Assembly (NCBI RefSeq): GCF_000166275.1
Contig: NZ_CM001023.1
Coordinates: 2,359,001 to 2,423,000, forward strand
Length of the DNA stretch: 64,000 nt
Direction of reading: 5' to 3'
Source of the DNA: Algoriphagus machipongonensis
Lineage (GTDB): Bacteria > Bacteroidota > Bacteroidia > Cytophagales > Cyclobacteriaceae
In this document: positions 1 through 8,517 of the stretch, one piece after another
Layout: each line of letters opens with the position of its first letter
Position numbering within the stretch: the stretch's first letter is position 1
The notes under the pieces: model-generated
What the model saw: the letters and a program-made list of their open reading frames with translations, nothing else
What the model was told of the DNA's origin: nothing
The model's database searches: none
Translations under genes and position numbers: made by a program

Positions 1-38
1 ACACTTCAATAAACTTTATAAATAAATTTTCTAAAATC

Positions 39-1061
39 ATGAAAAAGTATCTTTTTATTATCGGTTTAGGAGCTATGATTTTTAATAGTTCATGTGATTC
101 TCAAAATGAGGATTCCATATTTGCAATGGATCAAATGGCTGCAGATGCAGATTCAAATGATAACCTAAATGCCCGTATCGGGCCCTCTGCAGGAGGTAAG
201 GGTGAAGGAAACGCCAAGTTTAACTATGAAATTGCCGAATATTCATATGATGGTATAATGATGACCTTGCCAGCAGAAAAGGCAAAAGAAATCATGGAAA
301 CATCTAGAACTAAAGAGGATTTTATTGGTAAAATGATTGTTAAATCAATCGGGATTTTCGATTCAACTTTGGTGAAAAGAGCAACTATGTTTAGTGATTA
401 TGCTAGAAGAAATCATGCTGCATTGGCTGGAGATGAACATGAGATCGAGTATGATATCGCTGCAGGTCCTTATGCATCAGCGGCGGCTTTCATGAAAATC
501 GGTGATATTAAAGGTGAGTCTAGAGATAAGGAATATCCATTTGCCTTACTTTTTGATAACAATAGACCCCAAGCTGCTCCTTCTACCGGACCTTGGGATG
601 ACAGTATTCCTCCAGTAAAGAAACCAGAACTGGAAAGTATGGCTGAATTTGTTTTACAATTAAACTCTAGAACAGCTGAACCAGCTTCTATAGCTGAAAG
701 CTTAGACGAATTGGAAATTGGATATGGTGTGGATCCAGCAGCAATAGCTATGTTGTTGCCTGCCATTCAAAAAGTTCGAGAGGCTGCTTCAACAGGAACT
801 AACGCCAGAGGAAAAGCTGATATATTGATCGAGTCACTTTCTCTAAATTATGGCTTAGATAAAGAGGGGGATTTTGCTTCTTTACTACAATTAGGCGGCA
901 TGGGATCCATAGGGAAATTAGCTAGTGATGACTATGATTCTTCCGGAGATGTGGACTGGGCGAGTATTCAATTGAATAGAAAGAAGTTTGAATTTGAAAT
1001 GTTCTACCTATGGGATAGGTTTTGGGAAAATCATCAAGAACTCCCTGTTCCAGGAAGATAA
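39..1061 (+). CDS. Uncharacterised lipoprotein, 340 aa
   Basis: I do not recognise this family. The N-terminus MKKYLFIIGLGAMIFNSSC is a type II signal peptide whose lipobox ends at Cys19, so the product is probably a membrane-anchored lipoprotein. The mature part starts acidic, then has a Gly-rich stretch near residues 48-58 and a Pro-rich linker near residues 175-195. There is no recognisable catalytic motif. A segment near residue 238 (LLPAIQKVREAA) recalls the N-terminal region of planctomycetal DUF1559 proteins, but without their pilin-like leader, so I treat that as coincidence. It is monocistronic: a strong hairpin follows the stop and the next gene is convergent. The start is the only ATG ahead of the signal peptide. 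Confidence 0.75.
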   Translation: MKKYLFIIGLGAMIFNSSCDSQNEDSIFAMDQMAADADSNDNLNARIGPSAGGKGEGNAKFNYEIAEYSYDGIMMTLPAEKAKEIMETSRTKEDFIGKMIVKSIGIFDSTLVKRATMFSDYARRNHAALAGDEHEIEYDIAAGPYASAAAFMKIGDIKGESRDKEYPFALLFDNNRPQAAPSTGPWDDSIPPVKKPELESMAEFVLQLNSRTAEPASIAESLDELEIGYGVDPAAIAMLLPAIQKVREAASTGTNARGKADILIESLSLNYGLDKEGDFASLLQLGGMGSIGKLASDDYDSSGDVDWASIQLNRKKFEFEMFYLWDRFWENHQELPVPGR

Positions 1062-1084
1062 TTTAAAGGGAAATTTTTTAATGG

Positions 1085-1110
1085 AGGCCTTGAGAAATCA
1101 AGGCCTTTTT
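1085..1110 (+). terminator. Rho-independent terminator of the lipoprotein gene
   Basis: A perfect 9-bp stem (AGGCCTTGA / TCAAGGCCT) with a GAAA loop is followed by a T-run. The right arm contains the reverse complement of the stop codon of the convergent pxpC gene, so the two 3' ends overlap. Confidence 0.85.
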
Positions 1111-1970
1111 ATTTTAAAATGAAATTGATCTTTAGGCTTCTTTTGAGCTAGAATTGAGATTGATTCTTCAGTTAATTGTAATACTCTTGGATAGCCTCCT
1201 GTTACCTGGGCATCTTTCATAAGTATTAATAATTTTCCGCCAGATGTAAGTTGGATCGTTCCGGGATAAACAGGAGCTGTATGCATTTCGGGAAGCTCAT
1301 TGTTTAATAATTCTTCCACTTGAAATGCCATTCGGTTAATGGAATTGGCCAAGGTGAAAAGAGTTTTTTCTAGGAGGTTTTGGGAGCTTCTGTCCAGAGA
1401 AGCCCATTCCGGTCCAGGATATGCCATGATCTCATTTTCTTTCATCCATTTTCTGGGGTATTTCACATGTGCCGAAGAAAATGAAAAATCATCAAAAGAT
1501 AGGTAACTCACTTGGTCTCCCTTTTTCAGCATGGATATTTTTGATATACCCTTATAAAAGCTTTTGCTGTTAAGAAATAGTTTTGATTGGAAGCCTTCCT
1601 TGATTCCGAGGTAAATGATCGCTCCAAACTCAAACTTTCCTACCTCCAAAATATCACCGATTTTGATATTAAGCAGGCCTTCTGACCTCACTTTTCGGGA
1701 ATTGACTTTTACTTCTGCCAAAGCGCCAGCAATGCATATGGTGGTAGGCTCATTAAATAAAAGCTGTAGGCCTGGTTGGCATATTTCCATTACTGCAGCA
1801 TTCTTATGGTTTCTCAATAAATGGTTGACCCAATTCATCGATTTTTGATCCATTACCCCAGAGATAGGAATTCCAAATTCTGCATATCCTATTCTTCCCA
1901 AATCCTGAATACTTGTGCCAGGACCTGTTTTGAGGATTGTGATATGTGAATGATTCATCATTCTATCCAT
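1098..1970 (-). CDS. pxpC: 5-oxoprolinase subunit PxpC (biotin-dependent carboxyltransferase family, KipA-like)
   Basis: This is subunit C of the ATP-dependent 5-oxoprolinase PxpABC, which opens the 5-oxoproline ring to glutamate in the cytoplasm. The 290-residue length is close to the family norm. Family hallmarks seen are the N-terminal TGPGTSIQDLGRIGYAEFGI stretch, a GVMD segment after it, and a C-terminal TSGGKLLILMKDAQVTGGYPR-type segment. It is the last gene of pxpA-pxpB-pxpC. The annotated ATG overlaps the end of pxpB by 13 nt. Internal ATGs at 1961 (an ATGA overlap with the pxpB stop) or 1958 would give tighter translational coupling and are equally plausible starts. Confidence 0.9.
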   Translation of the reverse strand: MDRMMNHSHITILKTGPGTSIQDLGRIGYAEFGIPISGVMDQKSMNWVNHLLRNHKNAAVMEICQPGLQLLFNEPTTICIAGALAEVKVNSRKVRSEGLLNIKIGDILEVGKFEFGAIIYLGIKEGFQSKLFLNSKSFYKGISKISMLKKGDQVSYLSFDDFSFSSAHVKYPRKWMKENEIMAYPGPEWASLDRSSQNLLEKTLFTLANSINRMAFQVEELLNNELPEMHTAPVYPGTIQLTSGGKLLILMKDAQVTGGYPRVLQLTEESISILAQKKPKDQFHFKIKRP

Positions 1971-2656
1971 TTTGGGTGGGGAGACTCTTGTTTGAATGAA
2001 TCAAACTCATCTAAAGAAATTGAATAGAATTTAATTTGTTCTCCCGGTTTTGCCCAAACTGGTGGAGTCTTACCTGGATTAAATAATTCGATTGGGGTTT
2101 GACCTATCAAGTGCCATCCGCCGGGGCTTTCGCTTGGGTAAATACCGGTTTGGCTTCCTCCAATTGCTATGGAACCGGCGGGGACCTGGCCATCAGGCAT
2201 TGACTTCCTAGCTTGATGTAAAATTTTTGAAAGGCCTTCTAAATACATAAAGCCTGGTAAAAAGCCGTAAAAGTGTATTCTATATTTAACAGAACTGTGA
2301 ATCTCAATAAGTTCAGAAATCTTTAGGTCCTTAATTTTTGCAAGGCTTTCTAAATCTCTTCCTAATGAAGGTGAATAGCATACGGGTACTTGCCAAGTTT
2401 TAGTAGGCAATTTAATTTGATGATAATCAGATTGATTAGCTGATAGCCAATGCTCCAAAAAATTAGTATCGACCTTTTTACTCCAAAGGATGGATAATGT
2501 TTTAAATCCCATTCTTGTTTCAACAATCCTGGCTTTAAACTCCTCTTGTAAATCTTCCTTTAATTGTAATTGCTGCTGTAAAAGCTTGTCTGAGATAGGT
2601 AAATCCCAAGATACTTCGGATAGAATTGGTGTGATTTGAAAAAGTTTGGGTTTCAT
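1958..2656 (-). CDS. pxpB: 5-oxoprolinase subunit PxpB (KipI-like)
   Basis: This is subunit B of 5-oxoprolinase, homologous to the B. subtilis KipI allophanate-hydrolase-subunit-1 family. The FYGFLPGFMYLEGL segment, the (K)SMPDGQVPAGSIAIGGSQTGIYP-type loop and SPGGWHLIGQTP are diagnostic. I chose the ATG at 2656 because it forms a TAATG overlap with the pxpA stop. A TTG ten nt upstream would add three residues but is less likely. Coupling to pxpA and pxpC indicates an obligate complex. Confidence 0.9.
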   Translation of the reverse strand: MKPKLFQITPILSEVSWDLPISDKLLQQQLQLKEDLQEEFKARIVETRMGFKTLSILWSKKVDTNFLEHWLSANQSDYHQIKLPTKTWQVPVCYSPSLGRDLESLAKIKDLKISELIEIHSSVKYRIHFYGFLPGFMYLEGLSKILHQARKSMPDGQVPAGSIAIGGSQTGIYPSESPGGWHLIGQTPIELFNPGKTPPVWAKPGEQIKFYSISLDEFDSFKQESPHPKWIE

Positions 2657-3372
2657 TACCACCAAATTTTACGAATTTCTGGTAAGAAATGAACCAATCC
2701 TGGGTTGTCTCCATGAAAACAAAGGGTGTCAGCTGAAATGGGGAGTTTCGATCCGTTAATAGCACTGATGTATCCTTTTTCTAATAAAGGCGTTAAGTGG
2801 TTTTTGATCTGCTCGATATCTGTGAACAGGGCTCCTTCGACATTCCTCGAGACCAAAGAAAAATCAGGGTTATAGGCTCTGTCAGCGAATACCTCTTTTC
2901 TTATTGGAATAAGTTTTTTAAGGGAGAATTTTTCTAACTCTGAATTTGGAGAGGTGAAAATTGGAACGTTCGGATAATTAAGAGTTAAGAAGTTTGATAA
3001 TAATTCGGCTAGCCCTGGGTTTTTTGCAGCATCATTATACAGTGCGCCATGAAGTTTAATGTGATCCATGGGAAGACCTTTTAATTGGGCGATTTCTACA
3101 AATAAATCTATTTGCTCTCGTAAGGAATCAAGTAGTTCTGTTGGGGCAATTTTAATGGATTTTCGCCCGAAATTTTCTGGATCTGGATAGGAGGGGTGAG
3201 CACCAACCTTGGTGTTGAACTGAATTGCAAGATCCAGACTTTTAGAAATAGTATTTTTATCTCCAAAGTGGCCCCCACAGGCAATACTTGCCGCATCTAT
3301 CCAAGGGAAAATATCTGCTTCATGACTTATGCCTTCGCCAAGATCACAATTTATTTCAGGTGCTTTATTCAT
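2656..3372 (-). CDS. pxpA: 5-oxoprolinase subunit PxpA (LamB/YcsF family)
   Basis: This is subunit A of the 5-oxoprolinase complex and the first gene of the operon. YcsF-family landmarks are present in order: INCDLGEG at residues 8-15, SIACGGHFGD near 29-38, VGAHPSYPD near 57-65, IKLHGALYN near 105-113 and FADRAY near 162-167. The length of 238 aa is slightly short of the usual ~250. No dedicated oxoproline transporter flanks the operon, unlike many pxp loci, so the substrate may come from spontaneous glutamine or glutathione cyclisation inside the cell. Confidence 0.92.
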   Translation of the reverse strand: MNKAPEINCDLGEGISHEADIFPWIDAASIACGGHFGDKNTISKSLDLAIQFNTKVGAHPSYPDPENFGRKSIKIAPTELLDSLREQIDLFVEIAQLKGLPMDHIKLHGALYNDAAKNPGLAELLSNFLTLNYPNVPIFTSPNSELEKFSLKKLIPIRKEVFADRAYNPDFSLVSRNVEGALFTDIEQIKNHLTPLLEKGYISAINGSKLPISADTLCFHGDNPGLVHFLPEIRKIWW

Positions 3373-3506
3373 CTCTTAAGAAAGATGGAAATTCATAACA
3401 AAAGAGGCAAGCAAATTCTCGTCTTTGTTTAAATTTTCCTGATCAGAAGTCCCTTGACATTGTTTTTTGAGTTTTTTAATTTAAGATCGAATCAAACCAA
3501 ATAACT

Positions 3507-3632
3507 ATGGGAAAAGGAGATATGAAAACTAAGAAAGGAAAAGTTAATAGGGGGACATTTGGAGCTAGCAGGCCTAGAAAATCTGCAAATAAAATAGCAC
3601 TTCAAAAAAAATACGAAATCAAAAAGAAATAG
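3507..3632 (+). CDS. 30S ribosomal protein THX (41 aa)
   Basis: This is a tiny basic peptide starting MGKGDMKTKKGKVNRGTFGA and continuing with an SRPRK motif, then a Lys-rich tail. MGKGDxKTKKGKxxxGxxGxxRPRK is the signature of the bacterial THX peptide, which sits in the head of the 30S subunit in Thermus and is widespread in Bacteroidota. It is shorter than usual gene-calling cutoffs. A GGGAAAAGG-type context surrounds the ATG and a strong bidirectional terminator follows at once, which supports an independent gene. Confidence 0.88.
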   Translation: MGKGDMKTKKGKVNRGTFGASRPRKSANKIALQKKYEIKKK

Positions 3633-3635
3633 GGG

Positions 3636-3664
3636 AAAGAGGGCAGGGAAGCCCTCTTTTTTAT
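3636..3664. terminator. Bidirectional terminator between THX and a small lipoprotein gene
   Basis: The stem is GAGGGC-AGGGAA-GCCCTC, flanked by an A-run on the left and a T-run on the right, so it can work on both strands. It separates the plus-strand THX gene from the convergent minus-strand gene ending at 3661. Confidence 0.85.
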
Positions 3665-3960
3665 TTTCTAGGGTAAACTTTGATGACTTTCTTCGTTTCT
3701 GAATCTATTTCTAAGACTATCGGCCCCAAAACCATATCTTGAGTGGTGCTAAAATATACTTCATAGTTACCAGAAGCATTTATTCTTACAAATGCATCCC
3801 TCCAGTCACCGACAATAGTTTCTTGTTCCGAAGCATTTAAATGCTTGAAGGCAATTTCTCTGATTTTTCTAAAATCTGCCTCCTGATCATCTTTGTCTTG
3901 ACAGGAAGAGATTGAGAAAAATAAGCTAATAATAAATAATGAGGATAATACGTGTTTCAT
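3661..3960 (-). CDS. Small uncharacterised lipoprotein, 99 aa
   Basis: The signal peptide MKHVLSSLFIISLFFSISSC ends in a lipobox at Cys20. The mature part is about 79 residues: an acidic helix (QDKDDQEADFRKIREIAF), then a likely beta-hairpin fold (AFVRINASGNYEVYFS, VLEIDSETKKVIKVYPRK). The final VLEIDSETKKVIKV resembles the end of PepSY-like or periplasmic beta-domain proteins, but I cannot assign a family. It is monocistronic, with convergent THX on one side and the YdeI-like gene upstream on the same strand. Confidence 0.65.
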   Translation of the reverse strand: MKHVLSSLFIISLFFSISSCQDKDDQEADFRKIREIAFKHLNASEQETIVGDWRDAFVRINASGNYEVYFSTTQDMVLGPIVLEIDSETKKVIKVYPRK

Positions 3961-4011
3961 TCGTGGGTTTTTCCCCCAGACGAATCATCCCTAAAAAGCG
4001 TTACTTAGTTT

Positions 4012-4521
4012 TTAAAGATTGTTGTAGTATTTAATCAACTCATTAAGCTGCTTAAAGTCCAGCTTGCCTTTAGCCAATTTGAGATGATGCATAATTGCCA
4101 ATGATTTCTTCATTCGGCTTTCTGGGTTTTTTACTTTGGTAACGATATAAACCAAACTTCTTTGTTTACCGGGAGTAAGAGACCTGAAAAACTTATTTCC
4201 TTCCTCATCTTGGTCAAGCAAAACCTGAAATTCCTCCGGTAAATCATGGCCAAACTCACTATAATCTCTTTCTAAATGAATGGAAAGCACATCTCCTTTT
4301 TCAAGGTTTAGCTCGTTTCTTAATTCTTTATTGATTAATAAATACCAATAGTTTTTACCTTTCATCAAGGCCATATGCCATGGTCCCTGATGATTTACTG
4401 TGACCATAACTCTTCTGTTATTCTCTGTTAAAAACTCTTCAGAAATGGCATCGGGTACTGGAACATGATAGCTCCAATGATTAAAATCAAAATTTTCTAA
4501 ACTTGCTTTGAAATCTGCCAT
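4012..4521 (-). CDS. YdeI/OmpD-associated, DUF1905-containing protein
   Basis: The 169-residue protein has an N-terminal DUF1905-like beta-barrel (residues ~1-95, including HWSYHVPVPDAI, RVMVTVNHQGPWHMALM and LNLEKGDVLSIHLERD). It ends in a helical YdeI-type tail (residues ~120-169, including LTPGKQRSLVYIVTKVKNPESR). Proteins of this family have been linked to bacteriocin or peptide tolerance, but the biochemistry is unclear. It lies 15 nt downstream of a REC-PAS histidine kinase on the same strand and is probably co-transcribed. It could be a housekeeping passenger rather than a signalling output. Confidence 0.75.
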   Translation of the reverse strand: MADFKASLENFDFNHWSYHVPVPDAISEEFLTENNRRVMVTVNHQGPWHMALMKGKNYWYLLINKELRNELNLEKGDVLSIHLERDYSEFGHDLPEEFQVLLDQDEEGNKFFRSLTPGKQRSLVYIVTKVKNPESRMKKSLAIMHHLKLAKGKLDFKQLNELIKYYNNL

Positions 4522-4536
4522 ACCAAAAGTGAGAAC

Positions 4537-5982
4537 TTAGGAAGAACTCAGGTTAAAACTTATCAGAAAAGCTGTTCCTTTTCCAACTTCACTTTTTACA
4601 CGGATGGACCCTCCATGACTTAATATAATGTTTTGAGTATTGGTTAAGCCTAGTCCCGATCCTGAATCTTTACTAGTGAAAAACGGTTCAAAAAGTCTTT
4701 CCAGATTTTCTTTAGGAATACCTACTCCATTGTCTTTTATTTCAACACGGCACTGTTTGTTTTTAATGTAGGTTTTCAAAGTTAGTTTCCCACCTCTTTC
4801 TGGCATTGCTTCCACAGCATTTACTAGAAGATTGATCAATGCGATCTTTACTTTTTCAGAATCCACATCAATATCACAAAGCTCATCCTGATAATCCTTG
4901 ATGATTTCGAAGCCCTTAATCTCAATCCTATCTTTCACTTGTTCTAAAGCCTGGTCAAGCAATTCATTGATAGATTGATTGGAGATGTCAAGTTCACTAA
5001 ATCGGGTACTTTCCAGAAGCTGAGTAACCAATTGGTTAATCCTATTGCAATTTCTTTGTATTACCTCTATCAAATCTCCACTTTCTTCCAATACTTCCTC
5101 AGGAAGCTCCATTTTGAGTTGATCTGCTGATAGGACTATGGTTGTCAAAGGATTTTTGACTTCATGAGCTAATAGCCTTGCGATTCTACCTGTTGATGAA
5201 AACTTTTTTAAGTTTAGTTCCTCTTCCTCCTTAGCTTTCATCGCTGTCAAATCCTTGATCAGTACTTGAAATAAATTGGTGTCTTGTTTGACAATGCTGA
5301 TCAAGGCATTTATGGAGTTCTCACTGTTAATCTTGAGTTCCGCTTCTAAATCATAGACTTCTGATTTTTTTCCCAAGACCTCCATCAACATCAATTTGGG
5401 ATCTTCATATCGGAACAAATCAGTAAAGTAATAACCTTTTCCAGAGTCCTCAGAATGAGGTTCCATCCCAAATTTATTGATGAAAATAGGATTCGCTTCC
5501 AAAATCTTACTTGAGCTATCCATCAGGAGGAAGGGATCACCAGCTCTTTCAAATATTGATCGGAATTTGACTGCAGCTTTATCTAGGGATTCCATTAATT
5601 GGGAATCTCTTATAGCATACCTAAGGGTTCTGTCTAAGGTTCTTGCATCAAACTCTCCCTTTATCAGGTAATCAGAAGCACCAACTTGTAGAGCCTCCTG
5701 GTCTATTGTGCCTGTATTCATGCCTGTAAGCATGATCACTGGTACATGTTTTTGCTTAGCCTTTATTTCTTGGATTAGTTCTAACCCAGTCTCTTTACCT
5801 AACTTATAATCCACTAAAAATACATCGAAAACCTCATTGGCTTTTTCAAGTGCCTCCTCATAGGTTGAGGCCGATTCGATTTGGTAATTTGTACCCTTAT
5901 TTTTCTTTAGAATTGTTGAGAAAAGTAATAAATCATCCGGATCATCATCTACATATAAAATTCGAATGGTATCTGTACTCAT
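4537..5982 (-). CDS. Hybrid REC-PAS-HisKA-HATPase sensor histidine kinase
   Basis: This soluble 481-residue kinase has its receiver at the N-terminus. The receiver is residues ~7-125 (acidic pocket VDDDPDD, phospho-acceptor Asp58 in LVDYK). A PAS domain follows at ~137-245, then HisKA with H-box LLAHEVKNPL near 270, and a HATPase domain with N-box INLLVNAVEAM near 384, DNGVGIP, and GSGLGLTNTQN. It has no membrane segment, so it probably receives input through its receiver from another kinase. It lies 10 nt after an Rcp1-like receiver and downstream of the CHASE3 kinase, suggesting a phosphorelay encoded in one operon. Confidence 0.9.
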   Translation of the reverse strand: MSTDTIRILYVDDDPDDLLLFSTILKKNKGTNYQIESASTYEEALEKANEVFDVFLVDYKLGKETGLELIQEIKAKQKHVPVIMLTGMNTGTIDQEALQVGASDYLIKGEFDARTLDRTLRYAIRDSQLMESLDKAAVKFRSIFERAGDPFLLMDSSSKILEANPIFINKFGMEPHSEDSGKGYYFTDLFRYEDPKLMLMEVLGKKSEVYDLEAELKINSENSINALISIVKQDTNLFQVLIKDLTAMKAKEEEELNLKKFSSTGRIARLLAHEVKNPLTTIVLSADQLKMELPEEVLEESGDLIEVIQRNCNRINQLVTQLLESTRFSELDISNQSINELLDQALEQVKDRIEIKGFEIIKDYQDELCDIDVDSEKVKIALINLLVNAVEAMPERGGKLTLKTYIKNKQCRVEIKDNGVGIPKENLERLFEPFFTSKDSGSGLGLTNTQNIILSHGGSIRVKSEVGKGTAFLISFNLSSS

Positions 5983-5992
5983 AATAGTTGTT

Positions 5993-6439
5993 TTAGGCAG
6001 GCAATTTTACTGTGTTGGACCAATAATTTTCAATTTCTTTTGCGACTTTAACCAAGCCTTCAAATGATCCTGGTTTGGTGATAAAGCTATTTGAACCCAT
6101 TTTGTAGGTTACTTCGATATCATCTTTAAGGTTAGATGTAGTAAAGATGATTACAGGGATTTTTTTAAAGTCATCATGGCTCTTTATTTCTGCCAAAGCC
6201 GCTCTACCATCTTTCTTGGGCATGTTTAAGTCCAATAAGATAATATCAGGAATAGGGAATTGGTCGATCGCATCATAAGGTGCAACTCGGTTTAAATAAT
6301 GCAGTAATGCTTCTCCATCTTCCACACAGATAACGTTTTCTTTAGGAAGTGTTTTTTGGAAAGCCTTGATAATTAATAATTTGTCATCATCATCATCCTC
6401 AGCAACCAGTATGTTAATTGGTTTTTTCACGAGTATCAT
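5993..6439 (-). CDS. Single-domain response regulator (Rcp1/CheY-like)
   Basis: This 148-residue stand-alone receiver has the long acidic pocket AEDDDDDK near residue 13, the phosphorylatable Asp70 in ILLDLNMP, a TTSN switch Thr and the FITKPG Lys. The extended alpha4 and the FPIPDIILLDLNMPKKDG spacing are typical of receivers paired with phytochrome-like or CHASE3 kinases. It sits between the membrane kinase at 6538-8013 and the hybrid kinase at 4537-5982, so it probably shuttles phosphate between them. Confidence 0.92.
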   Translation of the reverse strand: MILVKKPINILVAEDDDDDKLLIIKAFQKTLPKENVICVEDGEALLHYLNRVAPYDAIDQFPIPDIILLDLNMPKKDGRAALAEIKSHDDFKKIPVIIFTTSNLKDDIEVTYKMGSNSFITKPGSFEGLVKVAKEIENYWSNTVKLPA

Positions 6440-6537
6440 ATTCTTATTTAAGGGTACACCAAAAGTGATTTACATGCTTTGGTGAATAAAGCTATTTGCA
6501 AGTTAGTCTCTTAGCGTTAGATATTTACAATATTATT

Positions 6538-8013
6538 TCAAGATGTGACCACCGGTAAGAAAAACGAAAAGGTTGAACCTTCTCCTTTAACACTGGTGGC
6601 ATAGATTGTCCCATTATATTTTTCCAGGATTTTTCTAGAAATCGATAGGCCAATCCCTGTTCCTTCAAATGCTTCTCTGCCATGCAATCTTTGGAAAATG
6701 GCAAAGATTTTTTCCGAATAATCTTCGTCAAAACCTATTCCATTATCCTTGAAGCTTATTAGATGGAACTCTGTTTCTGAATCCAGAATTGGAAATTTTA
6801 ACACTTCCTCGCGAGTAGCAATTCTACTGGATATCTCTATTTTAGGAGGGACATCTTGCTTTGAAAATTTCAAGGAATTGGAGATTAAATTTTGAAAGAT
6901 TTGTCTGAATTCAGTTTCCTTACCTAATACTTGAGGAAGCTGTTCTACTGAAATGGTAGCCTTTTTTTCTAGAATGGCAATTTCCAGGTCATCTAAAACC
7001 GTCTCCATAACCTCTTCCAAATCGATGACTTTTGAATCTTCATTGTTTTCTCTTCCTGCTCTACTGTATTCCAATAAATCTGTGATCAGCCTTCTCATTC
7101 TATTAGCGGCTACAGTTATTCTATTAAGGTACAGTTCTCCTTCCCCATCTAGCTTGTCGGCATATTGCTCCATAAATAAATCCGAAAAGGCAGTAATCTT
7201 ACGCAGGGGTTCCTGTAAATCATGGGATGCTACATATGCAAACTGCTCCAATTCTTTATTAGAGTCATCCAGTAGATAAAGTTGATCTTGTAATTTTTCC
7301 TGATATAGCTGAATTCTTCTAGAGGCAATTTTTTGGGCTTTATTATAATGGAAAATGGAAAATAGCGTAATCAAACCTACGGATATAGAAAAAAGAGAGA
7401 TCAAGCCAACTATAAAGGGTAGGGCATTAATGTTATTGAGGAGAGAGCGGTTTCGCTCTACAAAAACACGGTTTTCTTCATCATTAATAGCCGTGACAGT
7501 TTGTTTAATAGAACGATACCCTACTAAGGCATTGGATACTCTGCTTTGATCAACAAACCCCTCCAAACTTCCATTTTCATTGAAATAGTTTACCGTACTT
7601 TCAAAAGTATTTACCCTGTCCTTGATTAACTCTTCTAAAACCTCTAGATTTTTTTGTTGCGTATCATTTTTTGAGGTAAGGTCATTTAATTTATCCAGCA
7701 GCATCTGTGCATCTATTAAAGACTGCTGATAATTTGTCAAAAAGTCTTCATCTCCGGTGATTACAAATCCTCTAATATTTGTTTCTCTTTCCAAGATACT
7801 AGCATAGAGCTCACTTGTTCTTTGAAGGACATCTTGTGTTTCCATCAAAGCTGAAGTGTAAAAGCTAATTCTTTGCGAGGTCCAATAAGAAACCCCACTT
7901 CCCACCATTATTAAAATTAATGAGATGATCGCATAGATTTTTATCCTTTTCATGGAGGGGGTGCTTTGGTCGTTAAGCTGTGGATTGCCAGATTTGGGGA
8001 ATTTCTTTCTCAT
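6538..8013 (-). CDS. Membrane sensor histidine kinase with CHASE3 domain
   Basis: The protein has 491 residues. TM1 is at ~25-44 (IYAIISLILIMVGSGVSYW) and TM2 at ~195-220 (LPFIVGLISLFSISVGLITL). The extracytoplasmic part between them is helical and CHASE3-like, with the RETNIRGFVITGDEDFL motif. The cytoplasmic part carries H-box FAYVASHDLQEPLRKI near 260, N-box FQNLISNSLKFSKQD, G1 DNGIGFDE and G2 GTGIGLSISRKILEKYNG. This is the phytochrome-like kinase type that usually works with an Rcp1-like receiver, which is the next gene. Confidence 0.92.
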   Translation of the reverse strand: MRKKFPKSGNPQLNDQSTPSMKRIKIYAIISLILIMVGSGVSYWTSQRISFYTSALMETQDVLQRTSELYASILERETNIRGFVITGDEDFLTNYQQSLIDAQMLLDKLNDLTSKNDTQQKNLEVLEELIKDRVNTFESTVNYFNENGSLEGFVDQSRVSNALVGYRSIKQTVTAINDEENRVFVERNRSLLNNINALPFIVGLISLFSISVGLITLFSIFHYNKAQKIASRRIQLYQEKLQDQLYLLDDSNKELEQFAYVASHDLQEPLRKITAFSDLFMEQYADKLDGEGELYLNRITVAANRMRRLITDLLEYSRAGRENNEDSKVIDLEEVMETVLDDLEIAILEKKATISVEQLPQVLGKETEFRQIFQNLISNSLKFSKQDVPPKIEISSRIATREEVLKFPILDSETEFHLISFKDNGIGFDEDYSEKIFAIFQRLHGREAFEGTGIGLSISRKILEKYNGTIYATSVKGEGSTFSFFLPVVTS

Positions 8014-8107
8014 TTCTTACGGTTTTCCAAGTGAATTTCTGGGTTGGAACAATTAAAAGGTGCTTTTTTGACCAATTTAAGCTGCATTTTTCGATTTCTA
8101 ATTATGT

Positions 8108-8123
8108 AGGCATGCACATTGAA
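8108..8123 (+). promoter_or_regulatory. Weak sigma-54-like -24/-12 element upstream of the small membrane protein gene
   Basis: AGGCATG-N4-TTGAA matches TGGCACG-N4-TTGCW with correct spacing, but the highly conserved C of the -12 GC is A. The implied transcription start lies ~30 nt before the ATG at 8166. This is weaker than the similar elements before dps and csbD. Confidence 0.35.
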
Positions 8124-8165
8124 CTAAAGGACTCAAATAAAACATTAACTAAAACCACAACAACA

Positions 8166-8318
8166 ATGAGTTCTCTATTATATTTTATCGCAGTGATTCT
8201 ACTAATCGGATGGTTGATTGGAGTATTTGCTTATAGTGCTACAGGTCTTATTCACGTACTACTAGTATTGGCTGTAATTGCCGTTCTATTCCGTTTAATT
8301 AGTGGACGAGGGATATAG
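8166..8318 (+). CDS. lmo0937-family small membrane protein, 50 aa
   Basis: The product has the MSSLLYFIAVILLIGWLIGVF start followed by AYSATGLIHVLLVLAVIAVLFRLI, giving two transmembrane helices split by a Gly-containing turn. This is the lmo0937-type pattern, a family often found among general stress genes. A longer reading frame is open upstream to 7980, but those residues have no signal or homology, and the ATG at 8166 follows an A/C-rich leader, so I use it. Function is unknown. It sits next to a YtxH-like stress gene on the same strand. Confidence 0.8.
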   Translation: MSSLLYFIAVILLIGWLIGVFAYSATGLIHVLLVLAVIAVLFRLISGRGI

Positions 8319-8517
8319 AATAAAGTATTCTGTATCAATCTTTAATTGAAATACAGATACGACTTAAAAGAGTGTTCTGAGAAGCAAAAGAAAGAATACT
8401 TTTCACTAAAAGTCGAAACAAAGGAAGAGGAAAAGATGTTTTAATATTCAGCTTTTGTTCTTTAAGAATTGAATAAAACAGAAAATAAATTTTTATAATT
8501 TAAATTAGTTAAGATAT

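Noticed and set aside
730..800. DUF1559-like motif (LLPAIQKVREAA) suggesting a planctomycete pseudopilin
   Set aside because: The motif lacks the N-terminal prepilin leader and is in the middle of a lipoprotein, so the match is probably chance.
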